Below are positions 34,901 to 44,100 of a DNA stretch of 64,000 nucleotides, piece by piece (positions within the stretch are counted from its first letter, which is position 1; every line of letters begins with the position of its first letter). The stretch spans positions 62,001 through 126,000 of the forward strand of contig BDIU01000286.1 in assembly GCA_002118135.1 (NCBI GenBank), given 5' to 3'. Made by a program: the position numbers and the translations under genes. The notes beneath the pieces were generated by a model. The model searched no databases. It worked only from the letters and a program-made list of their open reading frames with translations, and was not told where the DNA came from. The DNA comes from Trebouxia sp. TZW2008 (Eukaryota > Chlorophyta > Trebouxiophyceae > Trebouxiales > Trebouxiaceae).

Positions 34901-36156
34901 GCTAGCAGCATGTGCTTCCCCCCTTGCGTGCTTCCTGCCATCAACACTTGAAGAACCTCTTTGGCTGCAAACAAGGGTGTCACAAAAATCATAGCCCAAA
35001 TAACCATGTTTCAATACAGGTCTTTTGAGATGGCATTGGCAGCATGTGCTTCCCCCCTTGTGGGCTTCCTAGCGGAGAGGGTGTTTGGGTTCAAGGGGGC
35101 AGCAGCAGCAGGGGAGGGGGGTGGCACCAGCCCAGATCAGGGGGAAGACTTGGTCAAAGCCAAGGCACTTGGAAACGCCCTGCTGGTGTGTCTGGTTGTG
35201 CCCTGGACCATCTGCTTGATAGTCTACACAGGTGACGCTTCAATGCCAGCACACTGTAAGACGACAACAACAAGTTGACCACAAGGAAACCATAGTGCTC
35301 AACCACATACACGGAGGCTTCCTTCCACATGATCTTGTTGTTTCCCAATGATGAAACCTCAAAGGCAATACGCATATTCAACAATAAACCACACGGCCTT
35401 GCCATAGGTGAACAAGCTTGTATCCCATCAGTACAACGGCTGCTATACTTTGGTCCCCAGGAAAATGTCCCCGTATCAAATTGTCCTGACTGAGAGGTGC
35501 CATCACGCTCAGATCTACAGAACACAGTGATTGCTTCTTAACTGCATTGTCCTTACATCAAGAACAATCTAGTGTTGAGTGTCACCGTAAGAATACATAA
35601 CTGTAATAGCAACATATGACACTGATGGTGCAGGGCTGCACTTTACATATCCCAAAGACAAGCAGAAAGCCCAAGATGTCAAAGAGAAGCTGATTGCAGC
35701 ACATGATGTGGAGTCTCATGGTGGCACAAGTCAACAGCATCAGGTGCTTGCATGCCTGCATTTGTTGTGGGCTTGTTGTCTTTGCATATCTGCTTGTCCC
35801 AGGCAATGCAGGCAATGTATGTTATCGCTTGACTGCTTGTCTAAGGCGATGTATGCTGTTATATCTATGATATATGTTATCATACATATGATCTTAGGTT
35901 CAATCCGGACAGTTTTGGAATGTGAAAAGCCGCTTGTGTGGCTTCATTGCACACTACCCACAGCTTTGCCTTGCATATTGTGCATATGCACAAGTGTTGG
36001 ATGACGGTTTTGATGTGTGCCCATGACTTGCAATTGCCCTGGCAGGTTCACATTTTGGCTAAATCTTGAGCAGCCCTGTGTTTGTTGCAGGCAATTGTGC
36101 AACAACCCATAGACGAGTCAAGACCACTGATCGCGGGCAACTCCCAGAGATCATGA
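28928..36156 (+). CDS. Spinster-like major facilitator superfamily transporter (582 aa, 11 exons)
   Basis: Exons: 28928-29139, 29262-29506, 30171-30265, 30907-31078, 31829-32058, 32438-32592, 33277-33367, 34341-34501, 35020-35231, 35634-35743, 36091-36156. All phases join, giving 582 residues. A soluble Ser-rich N-terminus of about 70 residues precedes a twelve-helix MFS fold. Visible MFS hallmarks are GNIMERADEQILPALYGFVA (helix 1), FNRVWVITGGCLLWGVMTGG, AQSITADYYDELDRGKAFGA, GIEGWRVVFLTIGIISF and GGWIGDK (intracellular loop). The C-terminal region contains SFEMALAACASPLVGFLAER and LHFTYPKDKQKA. These match plant/algal Spinster-type carriers, in animals a lipid or sphingosine-phosphate exporter group; the substrate here is unknown. 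The intron after 34501 starts with GC instead of GT. At least six exons are flanked by decayed copies. It converges with the O-methyltransferase 281 bp away. Confidence 0.85.
30757..30890 (+). pseudogene. Decayed upstream copy of MFS exon 4
   Basis: It repeats exon 30907-31078 from its acceptor: GCAGGGAATGGTGCTGTCAG, then GTGATCCCCCATGC and GACAGGGACAAGACCTTTG. A TAG replaces the CAG of the intact exon (GCTTAGAGC against GCCCAGAGC). Confidence 0.85.
31640..31780 (+). pseudogene. Decayed upstream copy of MFS exon 5
   Basis: Starting AACTCAGTTGGGTATGACTC it repeats the first half of exon 31829-32058 (GGCATTGAGTGGTGGAGAGT, CCCATAGGCGTCATCAGTGT) and ends before the donor. One base is missing relative to the intact exon near GTATGACTCC. 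Confidence 0.85.
32310..32385 (+). pseudogene. Decayed upstream copy of MFS exon 6
   Basis: GGGTGCTGGGTCCATCCCTG then GTCTTCTCCACCCTCTACTT and CCAGCTGCTG repeat the first 80 bases of exon 32438-32592, including the helix coding for FFTLYFQLL. The copy ends abruptly at GACATCAG. Confidence 0.8.
33840..34320 (+). repeat. Three 5'-partial copies of MFS exon 8
   Basis: Copies begin at about 33845, 34008 and 34165 and repeat exon 34341-34501. The first keeps the acceptor (CTGCAGGGGCTGTCCTATGC) but lacks the GGCAGCCTGCTGGCC segment. The second reads GLSYASTNAMAWVYG-like through ISWDAP. The third starts within the exon. None has a donor at the homologous place. They fill most of the intron between exons 7 and 8. 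Confidence 0.85.
34600..34940 (+). repeat. 3' copies of MFS exon 8 and 5' copies of exon 9
   Basis: At 34603-34720 a copy keeps the 3' half of exon 8 (TTTGCTGAGGCTGTGCGGCC, CTGCGCAACATGATGATTCA). At 34748-34820 and 34882-34940 two copies keep the acceptor and 5' part of exon 9 (CAGGTCAGTTGAGATGGCG and CAGGTCATTTGAGATAGCG against CAGGTCTTTTGAGATGGCA). Downstream copies of one exon and upstream copies of the next thus share the same intron. Confidence 0.8.
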
Positions 36157-36437
36157 CCTACTGAAGTAGATACAGTATCATTACAAGACTCGAGTCACTG
36201 CATCTATTTCATGTTGGGTGGGGTGACTTTTGCTTGTTTGGTAGTTTATGTCAACAGCATTGAGCAGGGTCTGGTCCGACATATAAAATCTTCGCTGTTT
36301 GTACTTCGGAACGGTCATTTGATTGCTGTGAATTGACTGTTGTTCTGCTTTGTTTTCTGTATTATTTCAAAAGTGCATTAGTAGAGAGCTCATGCTTCTG
36401 CAAGAAGCTGCAAAGTGAGTGCACCAGTACTGCTTGT

Positions 36438-37691
36438 CTACACAGTGCTGTCAGGGACAGCTTCAATGACTTTATACAAGCCTCTTGTTGCATGAACAGC
36501 TTTCAACACAAAACCTGTCTGCTGGAGCAAATGACGAAACTCTTGCTTTGTGCGCTCTTTGCCATCAACAGACACCAGCATGGTGATGTCAAGCAAATGC
36601 TTCATGGAAGGCTCAGTGCCCGCCAAAGCACCAGGCAATAAAGTCTCTACAAGCAATACAACAGCAGACCTGTTGTCACCAATCGCTTGCCTCAGGTTCC
36701 GCAAAATGATCAACGCTTTGTCGTCTGACCAATCATGCAAAATATCTCTCAGCACATACGCTTCTTTGTCTTGTGTAGCCTTTGGTAGCATGCCTGATTG
36801 CAGAAAGTTGCACCCTACAAAAGATGTCCTGCTCATCATTCCGTCAGAATACAGAGAGCGCCACTGCTTCTCTGCTCTTTGCGCCACTTGTGGAAGGTCA
36901 CACAATGTTCCCTTCTGTTTTGAATTACGCTGCAGTATGGCGACAAGAAAGGTGCCATATGCTGCACCTACATCAATGACTCTACTGTGCTGTGCCCAGT
37001 CATAATCTGTGAGGACTGCATGAATGCCCAACTTGTCTTGAGATGCCATGGCAAGAGAAAACTCATGCTCCAAATCTGGCTTCCTTTTAAGGTGTTCCCA
37101 TAGGCTTTCACCATGGGCAAGCTCAAAGGGCACAGTATCTTGCTGTAGGCCCTCTGCAATGTAGCTGAAAGGCAAAATCAGCGCCTCCATGCCACCTCTG
37201 ATGGTGTGCGTCACAGTGTTTGGGTGATCTTGTCTCAGGACTGCTGACAATGCATTGTTGTAGAATGTCAGGACGCCAGTCTGACGATCCTGTCGTGCGG
37301 CAAACACCCCAAACGCTGCTGCTGCACTGAGCAGTCTCGCAAGCTTGTCAGCGTTGTGGATGTCAAGGGGTTGGGCTAGCTGTTGTGCAGTCTGGCCTGA
37401 GTCACCTAGTGCATCTGCAATGCCAAGCTTGTTGAGTGCAATGATGATCTGCGCCTTTGTTGGCCCGCTGACTGCTAGATCAATCATCCTGACAGGGGGA
37501 GGCAGCACCCAATTTGGGAAGACCTCCAGTAGCTTGAAGGCCTTGAATCCAAAGGTGAAAGCAAACCAGGGCGGCAGGTTGGTGCTGTCACGCATGAGGT
37601 CTGACTGCAGTGGTTGGTAGGCTACTGGGGCTATGAGCGCTAAGCTGACCCCAAGTATGCCCAGGCAGATGAGCAGGACGGGTCTGGCCAT
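36438..37691 (-). CDS. Intronless O-methyltransferase of the plant/caffeate type (Methyltransf_2) with N-terminal hydrophobic segment
   Basis: SAM-dependent transfer of methyl to a hydroxyl group. Order: hydrophobic segment at residues 2-25 (ARPVLLICLGILGVSLALIA); a winged-helix dimerisation-like part (KAQIIIALNKLGIADALG); SAM motif VIDVGAAYGTFLVAI, with Ala where the family usually has Gly; LCDLPQVAQRAE; then DILHDWSDDKALIILRNLR, whose His is the expected general base; then LLDITMLVSVDGKERTKQEF. I chose the ATG at 37691 (417 residues). An in-frame ATG at 37766 would add 25 residues resembling a targeting leader. Substrate unknown; similarity is to the hydroxyindole/caffeate O-methyltransferase group. 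It is the only long single-exon gene in an intron-dense window and has no decayed copies. It is divergent from the glutathione synthetase, so the two may share about 330-460 bp of promoter. Confidence 0.85.
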   Translation of the reverse strand: MARPVLLICLGILGVSLALIAPVAYQPLQSDLMRDSTNLPPWFAFTFGFKAFKLLEVFPNWVLPPPVRMIDLAVSGPTKAQIIIALNKLGIADALGDSGQTAQQLAQPLDIHNADKLARLLSAAAAFGVFAARQDRQTGVLTFYNNALSAVLRQDHPNTVTHTIRGGMEALILPFSYIAEGLQQDTVPFELAHGESLWEHLKRKPDLEHEFSLAMASQDKLGIHAVLTDYDWAQHSRVIDVGAAYGTFLVAILQRNSKQKGTLCDLPQVAQRAEKQWRSLYSDGMMSRTSFVGCNFLQSGMLPKATQDKEAYVLRDILHDWSDDKALIILRNLRQAIGDNRSAVVLLVETLLPGALAGTEPSMKHLLDITMLVSVDGKERTKQEFRHLLQQTGFVLKAVHATRGLYKVIEAVPDSTV

Positions 37692-37766
37692 GCTTCCCTG
37701 TGGAGCCAAAGCTGGCGAGGCAAGCTGCCTGTGGAACGCAGGAGCCCCATGAGTCGAGGCTTGCAT

Positions 37767-38098
37767 GCATCGAGTCAAACGACAGCAGCCGCATACTGAC
37801 CTGTCAAACAAGTAAGTTCCAAGCTGCTGATGAGCAGCGTCTAGAAGTGACGCTGCAGCTGTTCACAGCCTTTGTCTCTGGTGTCGTTCACAGAATGTCA
37901 AGTCAGACATGCCGGATCCGAGGGGTGATCGGCTGAAACTGACCAGACCTCTCTGTAACACGTTTGGTTTTTGGTTTACTTAGATGCCTGCTTGCAGCCC
38001 ATTTGCTCCGCAGCAACGTATGTGTTTTGTGTCAGCACGCACTCTGTATCGCCGAGCATGCATGCATGAGATGTTTGGCGATGTTTCATCTCCTTCAT
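37767..38098. promoter_or_regulatory. Shared divergent promoter region, O-methyltransferase / glutathione synthetase
   Basis: Start codons of the two genes lie 332-465 bp apart, depending on the starts chosen, and point away from each other. The interval must hold both promoters and 5' leaders. I see no TATA box or recognisable operator I would defend. Confidence 0.4.
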
Positions 38099-38155
38099 AT
38101 GGCATCGCAAATTTGCAGCGCTAGCGACGTGCGCGCGGGCAACTCTTCCATTGCA

Positions 38156-41100
38156 ATGCTGCAAAGTGCGGCGCCAGCCCAGCAGCAGCGCCTATTCCCA
38201 AGACTTGCCTTGAGAACGCAATCAACACTGCCATCACGCACCATCTACAGGAGCGTTAGCGTCTTGCAAACGTCCTGCAAACGCAGCAGGGCATTTCAAT
38301 CAGCACAGACATCTTCTCCAAAGCATTTGCTGGGCGCCCGCGCGGCTGCGGCTGCCGAGCAACAGACTGCTTCGATGGCAGCTGGGGTCGATGCCAAGTC
38401 AGATGTCCCCATGCAGGAACTGGTAGACCTGGCTGTTGTCTGGGCATGCCAGCATGGCCTGGTAACCATCTCATTCCAAACTGATTGCAACACGCTTGAC
38501 CATCCTGCAACAAAGGGGAAACCAATGCCAACTGAGTTTTGGCGTGGGCGCTGATGTGATCAATAGTCATAGCAAGCAACGAGCTTTGCTGCCCACCTGA
38601 TGCTCCAAAAAGAGCTAAAGCTGCTTATCACAATAGCTAGCAAGCGTTACTGCTGATTATCAAGGCGCTTTTGGCAAAACAAGTTCCTGCATTTTGCAAG
38701 TCTTTCCATTGCTTCTGTACATACCCAGCTGCGGCAGAGACTCTCACTAGAAAGCATGCGAAGAATGACAAAGCTGACGATAATATTGCAGATTGTTGGC
38801 GCAGGGCTGTCAGAGAAGCCCCTGGCATTTATGCATGGGCTGATCAACAACCAGGTTTTACAAATTTTTGCTTCTTGCAGATTGTTGGGGCAGGGCTATC
38901 AGAAAAGCCCCTGGCAACCATGCATGCACCATTGACAGTCCTACCAGCTCCCTTTCCCAGAAAAAGCTTTGACAAAGCAAAGGCTGCCATGCAAGTCTTC
39001 AACACTCTGATTGACCGGGTGTCCCAAGATGACGAATACCTACAGACCACACTGCAGCCTGCTGCAGAGTATGACGACTTCACTGTAAGTCTTGTTGCTT
39101 GCATTAGGTCTGCGGTGTCACGCAAGTTCAGCATGTCAGACATGCAGGAAGTACAAATCTGTGCTTGTGCACTCAAACCTTACCTGGCTGCAATTCACTG
39201 ATCTAACGCCCATTTGTCTAGGCCATTTCTATGTGGGTTTGATTGATTCTGCCAGACCTCAACATGCAATGCATCTAATCCTTGTTGCGGTTCAGAAGAT
39301 TGCAAGTGTGCTCAAAAGTCACGTTCACACGGCAGCCAAGCTACTTGCATTTCACCAATGTGCTCAATAGCTGTATACACATGCAGGCCAAGCTGCTAGG
39401 AATCCACCACAAAACAAAACATGTGAGGCATCAGCGGCAGTCCAATGACCTGGTGCTGGCCCTGAACAGGTCTGACTACATGTTGGATGAGCCCAGCAGC
39501 ACACTCATGCAGGTGAGCTTCCTGACAAACATACTGAATCTCGTCTTGTCTGGCCCACTTTGAAGAGGAAGCCACCTGAACATGCTGAAATGCTGTCTGG
39601 TGTTGTCAGCCAATACTTGCAACTTGACAGATCTGCTGCTCTCAACATGGGAGTTCATGCGGTCATGCTTCATCAGTGCCTTAGCCTTCTGAAACCTGCA
39701 AGGCCAAGGGGTTCTGCATAGCTATGGCCATGCACAACATGCTGAAGCCATTCTGTACTTCTGCTTCCCTGCACTGACACGGCATGCTGCATGCATACAC
39801 GCTTCAAGATTCAAGTTCGTCTGCCAGTTTGGTGATATGTGTTACCACGCAGGTAGAGCTCAACACCATCTCCTCCTCTTTTGGCTGCTTATGCACGTTG
39901 GTGGGCCGCATGCACCGCTATATCATGGAGCATCAGGGCGCTAGTCAGCAGGTCAGCCAACAAACTGCTTCTGCTCGTTTGCCTCAAAGTCACACAGACT
40001 GCAAAGCTATTGTTGTTGGATAGACACTGTGCGCTTCAGTTGCTATTGGCCAAAGCAGCTGAGCATTTTGTTGTTGAACAATCTGCCCGACACACAACAA
40101 GACAGCTAGGCATGTTGGTTCCTATGCTGACATTCTGTCTGTCAGCTGCGTCGGGTTCTTACAATCAAAGCTTTCTGCCCTATTCATGCTAGCCCACGAG
40201 ACAAGCATCAGCACAGCTGATGATGTAACACTGCTGTCACGTGAGATCCTGTGAGGTATCACAACCAAACAGATCTTTGCCAAACGTTCTGTCCAAAGTG
40301 GCAGAAGCAGCTCACCTGATTGCTCCAAAGCTTAGACTGTGCATGTCAGCTGCTGTCTGCATGTCACAACCAAGCTCCTCTCTGCCACTGAGTCTGCCCA
40401 TTTGACAGGAACTAGCACAGCCATGCATTACCGCTTGAACTGTGCATGTCAGCTGCTGTCTGGATATCACCGCTAAGCCTTTCTTAGCCAAGTGTGGCCA
40501 GCCCATTCAGCCTAGAAAGGGTTAGACGTAATATCTTAGGCAGCAAGATATGCTCAAGCGGGCTGCACCTGTGCATACTTAGTGCGCAACATTGACATTG
40601 GGACGGAATCCTTGAACACATCAACTCAAGTTTTAACACCAGCATGCCTGCAGTGATTGCATTGGGCTCATCAACATTGCCCTTGGGCACAAGTCAAGTA
40701 CAGTGCAGTTGAGATGGTCCAACGCAGCATGTGACAGACTTGCATGGAGGCAACTGATTACGTTTGTCTGTACCTAGCATGTGAGTTTCAAAGCTTACCC
40801 AGCAAGCGTTTGTATTGAGTGCGTGAATGAAGTGCAATACAGTGCAGTTTGGGACAGGATTTATGTCTGGTTGCAATTCTTTAGGCGCAGTAATGAGCTG
40901 TACGATGCCGGGAATGAAGTCAACACGCAGCCTGCATGTGACTTGCCACCAGTCAGTCCGTCCCCCGAATCATGCACATTTCTGTGGAGCATGGGCCATA
41001 AACACACCTTACATCCTATGTCAATCTGTGATGTTGTGGTGCATATATGGCTCTTGCACATCAGAACTGTGCACAATAAAGGGGCAAAATGCAACGGTGG

Positions 41101-44100
41101 CAAGGCATTGGCATAGTGCGTGTCAACTTCATGCCTTGATCTCCCACTTTGATGATCCTGTTGCACTGAAGAGCAACAGTCCCTCAACCATGTTCTTGGG
41201 CTTGACTTTCCTCAAGCGAGTGGTCTCACAGGATCTTCCTGTGCAAGCAGACATGGCATGCCTCTTGTCAATAGGCATTGCGCATTGCAAGTGACTTGCT
41301 ATCAAGACATCCACCCGCCGCATCGCACAGAAGTCAGTGATGCATGGTGTGATAGCTACACATGCATCACAGAATCCTGTGGCATGCGGGGTTCATGTGC
41401 TGGCAAGTCACTTGCCTGCTGCATGAAGGTCTCATGCTCCATGTTATCATGCTCATGTAAAGTCTGCACTCCAGGTAAGGTCACAGCGCCTCAGATGCAG
41501 TCTTGATCTGCAGTCATTTAAGCAAGTAGGTTCACAATATCTCTCACGCAAGCCAGATATGCCATGCTTATTATCAACATGCAGTGCTGCAAGCAACTTG
41601 CCATCAAAGCATTCACCCTCCGCATCACGCAGGATGTGTGATGTACGTCGTGATAGCTACACATGCATCAGAGAATCCTGTGGCATGCGGGGTTCATGTG
41701 CTGGCAAGTCACTTGCCTGCTGCATGAAGGTCTCATGCTCAATGTTATCATGCTAAACTCTGCACTCCAGGTAAGGTCACAGCGCCTCAGCTGCAGTCTT
41801 GATCTGCAGTTTCTTTGAGCAAGTAGGTTCACAATATCTCTCACGCAAGCCAGATATGCCGTGCTTGTTGTCAACATGCAGTGTTGCAAATGGCTTGCCA
41901 TTCAAGCATGCACCCGCCACATCACGCAGAAGCCTGTGATACATGGTGTGATAGCTACACATGCATCACACGCTTGGGTGGCATGCGGGGCGCCATGTGC
42001 TGGCAAGTCACTTGCATGCTGCATGATGGCGTCATGTCACAATTCATCATGCTCATGCCAACTCTGCACTGGAAGTTCAAAGCCTTTCCCTTATACCTTT
42101 GATTGGGCCTCTCTTCAAGCAAGCAGGTTCACACAGTATATTTTGATGCAAGCCAGATATGGCATGCTTCTTGTCAAAATTCAGTGTTGCAAGTGACTGG
42201 CCATCAAAGCATGCATCCGCCGCATTGCTCAGAAATCTGTGATGTACGTCGTGATAGCTACACATGCATCACAGGCTTGTGTGGCATGCGGGGCAAACAC
42301 GCAGTGCTGACAAGTCACTTGCATGCTGCATCATGGCATCATGTCCCAATTCATCGAGCTCATGCCGACTCTGCACTGGAAGGTCAAAGCCATTCACCGA
42401 TACTTTTGATCTGGCCTCTCTTCAAGCAAGCAGGTTCACAGTATGTTTTAATGTAAGCCAGATATGGCATGCTTCTTGTCAAAATTCAGTGTTGCAAGGG
42501 ACTGGCCATCAAAGCATGCACCCGCCGCATTGCTCAGAACTCTGTGATGTACGTCATGATAGCTACACATGCATCACAGAGCTATGTGGCATGCGGGGGC
42601 ATGTGCTGGCAAGTCCCTTGCATGATGCATGTTGCCCTCATGCCCCAATATCTCAAGCCCATGCTCGTTTTGCACAAAAGGCTTGAACAGTCAAAGTCTT
42701 GATCTTGACTCCCTTCAGGCATCTTATTTCATATCATGTTGTCATGCAAAGCCAAAAGTGTCACGCTTGCCATGCTGTGTCTGTGTAGCAGCATGATAGC
42801 CACATGATAGCAACACAGCATGGCTTAGACACAGGCATGGGCCCTGTGGGACTGCAGCAAGTGCCACAACTGCCTGACAATGCCATTGCAGCTCCGTAGG
42901 TGGTGTGATGGCGGCATCTATGCAGGACAGCTACCAACACAGCATAGCCATGGACACAGATTATGCAGTACATGTTATGGCGTGAAAACAGGCTGCAAGA
43001 AGCGATGCCTTGTGCAGGAGTTGTCGCGACTGCCTGACAATGATGTCACAGCGGAGTATGTAGATGTCATGGCGGCAGCTGTCCAAGAGTGTGGCAAGCC
43101 ACAGGTCATAGACACAGATTGTGAATTAACATGTCATGAAATGAACACAATTTGTGACACTGAGTTTGTGAGTGTGCAGGGATTGCCGCAACTGCCTGAC
43201 AACAATGTTACGGCCGAGTATGTAGATGCCATGGCACCAGCTGTTTGGATCAGCCACCACAACACAGCATGAAGACAGGTTATTGCACTAAGTGTGTTCA
43301 GGTGTGAAGGCAGCAAGCACATTCTCATGCACTTGCAGCAGCTGTCGCAACTGCCTGACAATGATGTCACAGCCGAGTACGTAGATGCCATCGCTGCAGC
43401 TAATCAAGACAGCTACCAATACAGCATGGGCCTGGACACAGGTTCTGAGAGTGACTGAGAGTACTTGTGGGACTGCAGGAGTTGTCTCGACTGCCTGACA
43501 ATGATGTCACAGCAGAGTATGTAGATGCCGTGGTGGCAGCTGTCCAGGAACGTGGCAAGCCACAGGCCGTCGTGCTGTTTGTGAACTTACATGTTATGAT
43601 ACAAACCCAGCTTGTGACACGTATCATGCTTTTGCAGGAGCTGTCGCGACTGCCTGACAATGATGTCACAGCTGAGTATGTAGATGCTATGGCAGCAGCT
43701 GTTCAGGAGTATGGCAACCCACAGGCCATTGTGCTATTTGTGGTGCAACCTGGCGAGAAGAACTCCTATGATCAACAGGTGGGCAGCGCACATCAGCTGC
43801 ACTGTGCTTGCAATGGTCAGGGATTAATGACAACTATTGTATGATAAGCAAATGTGCATTGCCCATGACTGTGCTTGCAATGTTCAGCCACCGGTAGGAC
43901 TTCCTATGCTCAACAGATGGACCCTGCACGTGTTCAGCACTTTGCATGCGTCGTTTCAAGGGCTGGTAAGCACATCATCCATGCTGTGTAGATGTGGCTT
44001 TCATGTCTCCAAGTCATTGCATATATTGCTCAAGTGGTGAGAAGAGCTCCTATGATCAAGAGGTGGGCATTGCACACCTTTTTGCATGCAGCTGGTGAGG

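Noticed and set aside
36438..37811. Methyltransferase start at the upstream end of the open frame (37811)
   Set aside because: That codon is TTG. The first in-frame ATG is at 37766, and the one before the hydrophobic segment is at 37691.
41258..42702. Cys-rich open frames in the intron 4 satellite as a protein family
   Set aside because: Frames are not kept between units and the changes between copies show no protein-level constraint.
42851..43592. Upstream copies of GSH2 exon 5 as mutually exclusive alternative exons
   Set aside because: None has a donor at the homologous position or the second half of the exon, including the QPGEKNSYDQQ segment. Splicing them in would destroy the enzyme.
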